Of a stretch of 64,000 nt of DNA, positions 55,701-64,000 are shown piece by piece; within the stretch, counting starts at the first letter, position 1, and each line of letters starts with the position of its first letter. The notes beneath the pieces were generated by a model. That model was not told where the DNA came from, made no database searches, and saw only the letters and a program-made list of their open reading frames with translations. The translations under genes were made by a program, and so were the position numbers. Source of the stretch: Mytilus edulis (Eukaryota; Mollusca; Bivalvia; Mytilida; Mytilidae); assembly GCF_963676685.1 (NCBI RefSeq), contig NC_092350.1, positions 3,399,486 through 3,463,485 of the forward strand. Direction: 5' to 3'.

Positions 55701-58700
55701 TTTGAATAATGGAATGGACTGCTGCGACCCTTTAGCCCCTAATTATAGATAAACTTTTTACCTCATTCGAAAGCTTATAACGAAAGGAACAAAATGTATA
55801 TAGTCAACATGTTCCGCAACGCATATTAGAGGACTTAAATGTCGAAATACGCATGAAAGTTAAGAAATAGCCAATTTTGAATAATGAAATGGATATTTTG
55901 AATAATGGAATGGACTGCTGCGACCCTTTAGCTCCTAATTATAGATAAACTTTATACCTCATTCGAAAGCTTATAACGAAAGGAACAAAATGTATATAGT
56001 CGACATGTTCAGCAGCGCATATTAGAGGACTTAAATGTCGAAATACGCGTGAAAATTAAGAAATAGCCAATTTTGAATAATGAAATGGATATTTTGAATA
56101 ATGGAATGGACTGCTGCGACCCTTTATCCCCTAATTATAGATAAACCTTATACCTCATTCGAAAGCTTATAACGAGAGGAACAAAATGTATATAGTCAAC
56201 ATGTTCAGCAACGCATATTAGAGGACTTAAATGTCGAAATACGCGTGAAAATTAAGAAATAGCCAATTTTGAATAATGAAATGGATATTTTGAATAATGG
56301 AATGGACTGCTGCGACCCTTTAGCCCTAATTATAGATAAACCTTCTACCTCATTCGAAAGCTTATAACGAGAGGAACAAAATGTATATAGTCAACATGTT
56401 CAGCAACGCATATTAGAGGACTTAAATGTCGAAATACGCGTGAAAATTAAGAAATAGCCAATTTTGAATAATGAAATGGATATTTTGAATAATGGAATGG
56501 ACTGCTGCGACCCTTTAGCCCCTAATTATAGATAAACCTTATAGCTCATTCGAAAGCTTATAACGAGAGGAACAAAATGTATATAGTCAACATGTTCCGC
56601 AACGCATATTAGAGCTCTTAAATGTCGAAATACGCGTGAATGTAAAGAAATAGCCAATTTTGAATAATGAAATGGATATTTTGAATAATGGAATGGACTG
56701 CTGCGACCCTTTAGCCCCTAATTAAAGATAAATCTTATACCTCATTCAAAGCTTATAACGAGAGGAACAAAATGTATATAGTCAACATGTTCCGCAATGA
56801 ATATTAGAGAAGTAACGAAGGACTTAAGTATCGAAATACGCGCGAAAATTAAGAAATAGCCAATTTTGAATAATGAAATGGATATTTTGAATAATGGAAT
56901 GGACTGCTGCGACCCTTTAGCCCCTAATTATAGATAAACCTTATGCCTCATTCGAAAGCTTATAACGAGAAAAACACACAATGTATATAATCAACATGTT
57001 CCGCAACGCTTATTAGAGGAGTAACGAAGGACTTAAGTATCGAAATACGCGTGAAAATTAAGAAATAGCCAATTTTGAATAATGAAATGGATATTTTGAA
57101 TAATGGAACGGACTGCTGCGACCCTTTAGCCCCTTATTATAGATAAACCTTATACCTGATTCGAAAGTTTATAACGAGAGGAACAAAATGTATATAGTCA
57201 ACATGTTCCGCAACGCATATTAGAGCTCTTAAATGTCGAAATACGCGTGAATGTAAAGAAATAGCCAATTTTGAATAATGAAATGGATATTTTGAATAAT
57301 GGAATGGACTGCTGCGACCCTTTAGCCCTAATTATAGATAAACTTTATACCTCATTCGAAAGCTTATAACGAAAGGAACAAAATGTATATAGTCAACATG
57401 TTCCGCAAGGCATATTAGAGCACTTAAATGTCGAAATACGTTTGAAAATTAAGAAATAGCCAATTTTGAATAATGAAATGGAAATTTGAATAATGGAATA
57501 GACTGCTGCGATCCTTTAGCCCCTAATTATAGATAAACCTTATACCTCATTCGAAAGCTTATTACGAGAGGAACAAAATGTATATAGTCAACATGTTCCG
57601 CAACGCATATTAGAGGACTTAAATGTCGAAATACGAGTGAAAATTAAGAAATAGCCAATTTTGAAAAATGAAATGGTAAAATGGTGGATATTTTGAATAA
57701 TGGAATGGACTGCTGCGACCCTTTAGCCCCTAATTATAGATAAACCTTATAGCTCATTCGAAAGCTTATAACGAGAGGAACAAAATGTATATAGTCAACA
57801 TGTTCCGTAACGCATATTAGAGCTCTTAAATGTCTAAATACGCGTGAATGTAAAGAAATAGCCAATTTTGAATAATGAAATGGATATTTTGAATAATGGA
57901 ATGGACTTCTTCGACCCTTTAGTCCCTAATTATAGATATACCTTATACCTCATTCGAAAGCTTATTACGAGAGGAACAAAATGTATATAGTCAACATGTT
58001 CCGCAACGCATATTAGAGGACTTAAATGTCGAAATAAGAGTGAAAATTAAGAAATAGCCAATTTTGAAAAATGAAATGGTAAAATGGTGGATATTTTGAA
58101 TAATGGAATGGACTGCTGCGACCCTTTAGCCCCTAATTATAGATAAACCTTATACCTCATTCGAAAGCTTATAACGAGAGGAACAAAATGTATATAGTCA
58201 ACATGTTCCGCAACGCATATTAGAGGACTTAAATGTCGAAATACGAGTGAAAATTAAGAAATAGCCAATTTTGAATAATGAAATGGATATTTTGAATAAT
58301 GGAATGGACTGCTGCGACCCTTTAGCCCCTAATTATAGATAAAACTTATACCTCATTCGAAAGCTTATTACGAGAGGAACAAAATGTATATAGTCAACAT
58401 GTTCCGCAACGCATATTAGAGGACTTAAATGTCGAAATACGAGTGAAAATTAAGAAATAGCCAATTTTGAATAATGAAATGGATATTTTGAATAATGGAA
58501 TAGACTGCTGCGACCCTTTCGCCCCTTATTATAGATAAACCTTATACCTCATTCGAAAGCTTATAACGAGAGGAACACACAATGTATATAATCAACATGT
58601 TCCGCAACGCTTTTTAGAGGAGTAACGAAGGACTTAAGTATCGAAATACGCGTGAAAATTAAGAAATAGCCAATTTTGAATAATGAAATGGATATTTTGA

Positions 58701-59480
58701 ATAATGGAATGGAGTGTTACGACCCTTTAGCCCCTAATTATAGATAAACATTCTACCCCATTCGAAAGCTTATTACGAGAGGAACAAAATATATATAGTA
58801 AACATGTTCCGCAACGCATATTAGAGAAGTAACGAAGGACTTAAGTATCGAAACACGCGTGAAAATTAAGAAATAGCCAATTTTGAATAATGAAATGGAT
58901 ATTTTGAATAATGGAATGGAGTGCTACGACCCTTTAGCCCCTAATTATTATAGATAAACATTCTACCCCATTCGAAAGCTTATTACGAGAGGAACAAAAT
59001 GTATATAGTCAGCATGTTCTGCAACGCATATTAGAGGACTTAAATGTCGAAATGTGCGTGAAAGTTAAGAAATAGCCAATTTTGAATAATGAAATGGATA
59101 TTTTGAATAATAGAATGGTCTGCTGCGATCTTTTAGCCCCTAATTATAGATAAACCTTATACCTCATTCCAAAGCTTATAACGAGAGGAACAAAATATAT
59201 ATAGTAAACATGTTCCGCAACGCATATTAGAGAAGTAACGAAGGACTTAAGTATCGAAATACGCGTGAAAATTAAGAATTAGCCAATTTTGAATAATGAA
59301 ATAGCTATTTTGAATAATGGAATGGACTTCTTCGACCCTTTAGTCCCTAATTATAGATATACCTTATACCTCATTCAAAAGCTTATAACGAGAGGAACAA
59401 AATGTATATAGTCAACATGTTCCGCAATGCATAATAGAGGAGAAATAATGGACTTAAATATAGAAAAACGCTTGAACATT
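52707..59480. repeat. 196-bp satellite array, about 34 monomers
   Basis: AGCCAATTTTGAATAATG recurs at 52707, 52903, 53099, 53295, 53491, 53687 and 53883, exactly 196 bases apart. The spacing continues with minor length variants, notably 209-bp units carrying a GAGTAACGAAGG insertion. Each monomer holds a 21-bp internal doublet (TTTTGAATAATGAAATGGATA / TTTTGAATAATGGAATGGACT). Monomers differ by a few percent in the middle and more at the ends. No ORF of 60 codons occurs in the array. A structural or centromere/heterochromatin role is possible but unproven. Confidence 0.95.
54260..55461. repeat. 601-bp higher-order repeat, two near-identical copies
   Basis: Three monomers (196, 196 and 209 bp, starts at 54275, 54471, 54667) are followed by the same three variants (54876, 55072, 55268) and a new unit at 55477. 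Diagnostic variants are shared: TATCCCC, TATATAGCCAAC, AAATACCAAATTTT, CACACAATG, GCTTTTTAGAGGAGTAACG. This is a recent duplication by unequal exchange. Confidence 0.9.
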
Positions 59481-59756
59481 GAAAAATAGTTTATTCTGAA
59501 TGATGGAATGGACTACTGCAACCCATCCGTCCCTAATCAAAGCAAAATGATACACCAAATTAAAGCCGATTGGTAGAGGAATAAACTGAGTATAAACCTT
59601 ATGTGCCGCAATGATTATTAGAGGGGTTTCGGAGTACCTTAATGCCAAAATACGCGTGTAGTTATAGGACCCTTCAACCCTTAACTATAGATCTACCTCA
59701 TTCGGAAGCCTAATAAAGAGAGGAAGACAAAGTATATAGTCAATTTATTATATAAT
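59481..59756. repeat. Decayed right edge of the satellite
   Basis: Recognisable but strongly diverged monomer words (TGATGGAATGGACTACTGCA, GCCGCAATGATTATTAGAGG, CCTCATTCGGAAGCCTAATA), ending near AGTATATAGTCAA. Confidence 0.8.
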
Positions 59757-60345
59757 TCATTTCTGCTGGGACCGGACCTAAAAATCCGAAATATTGCACG
59801 CTCGTTGACGAGATTAAGCGGGCAAAACGTGGGTGGTTGGGGTTGAATGGAAAAAAGTGGGAGGTTGGGGTCGTGGAAAAATGAACCTTTTTGGAAGAAA
59901 GAAAACACAAAAAAAAACCGTAGATGGAATAAAGACAATGGCTTGTAAGGTTACAAATATGTCTGATCAGAGAGAGAATATGGCACAAGAGGTAGACATT
60001 TTGGAAAATACTGATGAGGAAACTCTCAAATGGCGAGAAGTAGATCAGGACTCGACCTGGATTGTCAAAGACATTTAAGATTTTGACACAAAGTGTGGTT
60101 CGGAAAAATTATAACCTTGTACTGAAAAGAGAAAACATATCTGCACTTGGGGATGTGAAAGACTAAACAAACACCTTACCACCGTCTGGGCAAAGAGAGA
60201 GACCGACGGAGCTGTGCAAATCGTGAGCTATGGGATGAAAAAAAACAGGCACGCCGGGTATATGATAACCACAACTTGTATATTTTTTATAAGGACGGTA
60301 TGATTTGAAGTGTAAAGATCTATTGTTTAGGCCTGAAAATCGGGT
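59757..60345. other. No gene I can support
   Basis: A plus-strand 81-codon frame at 59833 is Lys/Trp/Gly rich and unrecognised. A stretch near 60130-60200 translates with scattered Cys/His (CTWGCERLNKHL) that could be a worn zinc finger; evidence is thin. Confidence 0.3.
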
Positions 60346-60798
60346 CTAAAACCATTTAATTGGGGATGGTGGGAAAATCATAAAAGGAACATTTTGACAA
60401 ACTTTGCTTAAACTGGACATGAGTTGCTGCAGCTGATCTTTATGGTCGTAGTAGTTTTTGAGGCTGGTGACGAATTTCCCAAACTAGGCATCATCGATTT
60501 GTTCATCATCAGCTAAAGCAGAGCTGACACATTGCTCAACCAAGGACTTTTTGGACTGGACCAATCGCGAGGTATCGTGGTGTTTCTTTTTCTTTTTAGT
60601 TGCATGCCTAGTAATAAGTGTGAGATCCATTACGGTTGTAGCATTCAAGCAAGCTAGAAACCCCAGAGGAAAGGTGGCTATAGCACCTGTACCGGTCAAA
60701 GCTAAACCCAAGGTTCTGCTGGTTAACACCAAACTACCAACAGAACAAGCACCCAGTGCTACAGATACAGCTTTGTCCAGACGTTTATAGGAGTTCAA
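60346..60798 (-). pseudogene. Remnant of an uncharacterised multi-copy membrane-associated protein
   Basis: From 60798: YKRLDKAVSVALGAC, then an alternating hydrophobic/Gly stretch to about residue 55 (SVGSLVLTSRTLGLALTG...) that could span or insert in a membrane, a KKKKKHHDTSRL basic patch and QCVSSALADDE. An in-frame TAG at 60484 interrupts it; the same frame then reads FGKFVTSLKNYYDHKDQL and ends at 60346. I recognise the pattern from repeated invertebrate proteins of unknown function; the name and role are unknown to me. Confidence 0.45.
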
Positions 60799-60949
60799 GG
60801 TAGTTTCATACCTTCAAATTTCTGCATCGAGTTGAATCTACACACATTCGACTTTAGTCTGCCGGTACCTAGCATCTAATCGTTCATTTGTTTTATAGGA
60901 GCATACCGAGGAGGGGAATATTTTTGAAGGGGCTGTTAGCATCTAAATA

Positions 60950-61698
60950 TAAGACCAGACCGGCTCCGCTTCTACCTGAGGGCACCGATTACCTCAGGGC
61001 ATACAGCAGCGGACCTAACTGCCACCTGCGCTTCAAGTAGAGACAATACCCATAGGTAATCGAGGCGTTTGAGGATTTGAGGTAGAGACCGTTGCCACTG
61101 GGATTCACTGTGTAAACGCATCCACCACGTTTCAGGTACTATCCAGACCTTAAGGCCTTGTTGACGGCTACATCACCCAAACAAACCAAGAGATCTTACT
61201 CAGGTTGATTTCTGCTACGTCCTCAGGTTGATTTTCGCAACATCGTTCACGGCAGCAGCAGGATGACATTGTCGTCCGAGGTGCGCACGAGTGACAATTC
61301 GTGCTTAAATCCATACACAATCTTGTTGTAATCGTCTGCAAAGACGAAAATGTGTCTCAGGGGTATGGTGAATGAAAATGATCAAGTATCTCTGCATAGT
61401 CGCCAAGGTCGTCGAGCTTGAACGATTCTGGTTTCTTTTTTACCATGACTTCCCAGAGGCCAAGGGTTCCTTTGTATTTCACACTCTCCATGAAAAAATT
61501 ATCACCGTCATAAGTAAATGATGACCTTCTGGTGAAGATACCATCGTTTTCAGAAGGGTGTGGTCGGGAGTAGTCAAACTGAGCTGCAAATGCTGCTGTT
61601 CTCGAGCTCCGAGGACGGTGTCTGTAGTAGGTGGTCCAATGAGTAGTAGTGTCGAGGATTGCGGGAACGTTATGCATTCGTATGTGTGCCGTCGCCAC
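60950..61698 (-). pseudogene. Remnant of an uncharacterised GLWE-motif protein
   Basis: The open part (61698-61357) ends with RRSSFTYDGDNFFMESVKYK and GTLGLWEVMVKKKPE, then DYAEILDHFHSP. Further decayed pieces continue in the same direction: HIFVFADDYNKIVYGF, then GGCVYTVNPSGNGLYLK (about 61105). Both the GLWE module and the GNGLYL tail recur in repeated invertebrate proteins. It lies upstream of, and in the same direction as, the remnant at 60346-60798, so the two were probably parts of one element. Function unknown. Confidence 0.4.
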
Positions 61699-61702
61699 GG
61701 AC

Positions 61703-61844
61703 GATGTGACGTCGCGTTTCTATGTATATTGTATTTAAGATTCTATGCTTGTTTGAATGAATGTTGAACCACACGATTGTATTTATTGTTAGCCAAACCC
61801 TAAACGAACACAACACGAAGAACTAACACACTTAAAACCCAACA
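61703..61844 (+). repeat. 3' portion of a Bel/Pao 5' LTR
   Basis: The LTR end is placed at ...CCCAACA (61844) because a primer binding site follows and gag starts soon after. The LTR start is uncertain; TGTGACGTCGCG at 61703 is one candidate. A TATTTAAG word at about 61731 may be the TATA box. The 3' LTR lies outside the window. Confidence 0.45.
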
Positions 61845-61845
61845 T

Positions 61846-61856
61846 TGGTGCCGTGA
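61846..61856 (+). other. Primer binding site, tRNA-His type
   Basis: TGGTGCCGTGA, one base after the presumed LTR end, matches the complement of a tRNA-His acceptor end plus CCA, like the gypsy element's site at 19265-19281. Confidence 0.65.
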
Positions 61857-61899
61857 ATAATGGATAGAGAGAATGGACATAAGCAGATTAAAATAATTG

Positions 61900-62972
61900 A
61901 GAGCGGGGAACAAAGCAGTGGTGACGAAAGTTTTTAACAAGATGGAAGACGCTATTGTTGATTCAACTTAAGACCCAGAGGAAATATGTACATTATTGGA
62001 AGCAGTTGAAAAGAAAAAGAAAACTTTAGCCAATATCGACGAACAGATTTTAAATTCAGTGGACTCGGAGGGAATTACTGATGACATTATAGAAACAGAT
62101 GAGAACTATTTAGAGAAGGAAAGTAAAATTAGAAAATATAAAAAGTTCTTGAAACCCGTCGCCACCGCCACTTCTTCAATTTTAGATAGCAATGCCCAAG
62201 AGTTTATACCACATTCACATTCAAACCCATTTACGCATTCCAGTCGGGAGCTGTCACAAACAAGTTCAACCTCAATCCAAAATCATCGCCTACCCAAGTT
62301 AACGCTACCAAATTTTAGCGGAGATATATTAGAATGGCAATATTTCTGGGATTCATTTGAATCGACGATTCATCATAACAATACACTATCCGACATTCAG
62401 AAATTTTAATATTTGAAGTCCTTATTGCAATCAGATGCTGCAAACGTAGTTTTAGGCCTCACCATGACCAACCCAAATTACTACAATGCTATTGAACTTT
62501 TAAAGAATCGTTATGGCCAAACCCACAAGATAATCAATGCATACATGAGATCACTTTTGGATATGCCGGTGCCTGATGAGCGTTTAGAGAGTTTAAGAGC
62601 ATTTTACGATAAGTCTGAGGCATACATCAGAGGTCTAGAGTCATTAGGCCAATGCCAAGAAATGTTTGGTTCATTACTGATTCCAGTTATTCTAGGGAAA
62701 TTTCCGACAGATCTCAGGAAAAATATTACACGGGAAAACGGAAGTGATGATTGGAATATACAGAAACTACGAGACGCTATTTGCTGAGAACTTTCAATTC
62801 AAGAATCAGGACATAATGACATGAATGAATACATGTATCAACCGCCGACAGCTAATCACACCACAAATTTTGTAGCAAGCGTTAAGAAGGATTTAAGCAA
62901 AACTCGCCCACAAGGAAAAACATCGAAGTATCAAGGTATGAAAAAAACCCAATTAATTCCGCACAAAAAAAA
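61900..62972 (+). pseudogene. Bel/Pao gag region
   Basis: After a stop-containing N-terminus, 61996-62409 reads a coiled, acidic/basic segment and then LPKLTLPNFSGDILEWQYFW, the start of the DUF1759 Gag domain of Pao elements. TAA at 62407-62409 interrupts it; the domain continues in the same frame with YLKSLLQSDAANVVLGLTM and ELLKNRYGQ. A TGA near 62785 and a frame change in an A run at 62965-62972 follow. Gag would form the particle. Confidence 0.82.
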
Positions 62973-64000
62973 GCCTGCCCATTCTGTGAGGGGGACCACT
63001 TTTCCAATGACTGCACGGATGTCGCCGAACATGAAAGAAGAATAGCCATTATTAAAGAAAAAAAATTGTGTTTTAATTGTTTTGGAAAGCACAGAGTATC
63101 AGATTGTAGCACTAAATACGACTTTAGAATTTGCCATCGTAAGCATCATGCATCAATTTGCAAGAACAATATAACACAACAATCAGAAGATAAGGACACC
63201 ACAGAAACTTCAATGCTGTACACATCAGCCAGTCAAGAAACTTCAACCGTTTTGCTTAAAACAGCAGTAGCTCAGGTAATGTCGGTGAATAATACAGCAG
63301 AGACAAACATACTTTTCGACGAGGGTGCACAACGGTCTTTTATTACTGCAGACTTAGCTACTAAATTAAATGTACAGAAAGAGGGATCCGAAAATCTGAA
63401 TATTGTTTCTTTCGGGAATAAAACTAGCTGTATAAGAAATTTAGACAAAACCACGGTACAGTTGAAAGCCAATAATGGAGAGATTATACCTATAAAAGTA
63501 CTGATAGTTATCACCATAGCATCACCGCTTCAGAGCCAGAGCAGAAAAATCACGCAGGGACTTCACTATCTACATGGATCATCTCTAGCCCACCCCGTTA
63601 CAGACGCAGAGTCTTTTGAGCTTACTCTTCTAATTGCAGCAGACTTTTATTGGAATATAGTGCAAGATAAAGAAATGCTTGGAAATGGTTCGACTGTTGT
63701 GAGCTCTAAACTCGGATATTTGTTGTCAGGCCCAGTTCCAGTCAAGAATAATAACCAGTCAACTTTAATAATGAATGTTTTGATATCTCATAAACAGGAA
63801 AATTGCGATTTAGAGGAATTTTTGAAACTGGAATCTTTAGGAATTGACGAAAAGGAAGTTGATACGCAATTGATAGATGTCATGGAAACCTTTGCCGAAT
63901 CGCCCATTACAAAACAAAATGGGAAATATGTGTCCAAACTACCATGGAAAGAAAACTACCCGGAGTTTTTAACAAACAAAGATTTCGCCAAAAGAAGAAC
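62973..64000 (+). CDS. Bel/Pao pol, N-terminal part (zinc knuckles and protease), continues off window
   Basis: Open for 342 codons to the window end with no stop. Knuckles CPFCEGDHFSNDC and CFNCFGKHRVSDC (CX2CX3HX4C) and a partial third (CHRKHHASIC) come first. The protease follows with ILFDEGAQRSFIT, where DEG stands at the position of the usual Asp-Thr/Ser-Gly, and then the DUF1758-type stretch including LLIAADFYWNIV and SKLGYLLSGPV. The window ends in the linker before RT (LPWKENYPEFL, DFAKRR). Confidence 0.82.

Noticed and set aside
52707..59480. CRISPR-like repeat-spacer array
   Set aside because: The whole 196-bp unit is repeated without unique spacers, and the DNA is animal.
59833..60078. 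81-codon plus-strand frame as a gene
   Set aside because: Low-complexity composition, no recognised domain and no supporting signals.

Overview
The window is AT-rich animal nuclear DNA. Introns and splice sites, non-LTR, LTR, YR and Penelope-like retroelements, cut-and-paste DNA transposons, a 196-bp satellite and several dispersed repeats point to a bivalve mollusc. The dispersed repeats look to me like those of Mytilus-type mussels; that is recognition, not a search. Nearly everything is mobile or repetitive DNA. The only host-type gene I can support is a small secreted three-repeat Cys-rich protein: one intact copy (30667-31266, +), one frameshifted copy in opposite orientation (7451-8067, -) and an orphan first-exon remnant (near 42674).

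Layout. 1-2340: repeat fragments. 2371-7215 (-): a near-complete LINE whose ORF1 and ORF2 share one frame and are separated by a single TAG. 7451-8067: broken paralogue. 8904-10190 (-): decayed zinc-knuckle ORF1 of another LINE. 10385-23825 (+): a Penelope-like element with the GIY-YIG domain before the RT (Naiad-type order), flanked by 617-bp direct repeats and split by a Ty3/gypsy element (11508-20261, -). The gypsy element has 978-bp LTRs, a 4-bp target duplication, a tRNA-His type primer site and an extra intact zinc-finger ORF. 23980-24687: end of a hAT transposon. 25301-26127 (-): a second Penelope-like lineage.

26168-27245: three tandem 353/354-bp units, each with a hammerhead ribozyme on the minus strand, i.e. 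a retrozyme array; decayed relatives lie near 28636 and 29645. 30512-31266: the intact secreted-protein gene. 32401-34481 (-): decayed pogo-like transposase with a PHD-type tail. 36276-40844 (+): decayed DNA transposon with inverted repeats and an XPG-nuclease/CXC protein (Academ-like). 45672-48451 (+): 5'-truncated second Naiad-type copy. 48452-52110 (-): tyrosine-recombinase retrotransposon with split direct repeats (Ngaro/PAT-like).

52707-59480: about 34 monomers of a 196-bp satellite with a 601-bp higher-order duplication, decayed at both edges. 59757-61700 (-): remnants of a multi-copy invertebrate family I cannot name. 61844-64000 (+): start of a Bel/Pao element that runs off the window.

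The elements interact mainly by nesting. Non-autonomous retrozymes sit next to Penelope-like RT fragments, the presumed source of their mobility. Most coding regions carry stops or frameshifts. The LINE, the secreted-protein gene, the zinc-finger ORF, the tyrosine recombinase and the partial Bel/Pao pol are the only long frames still open.
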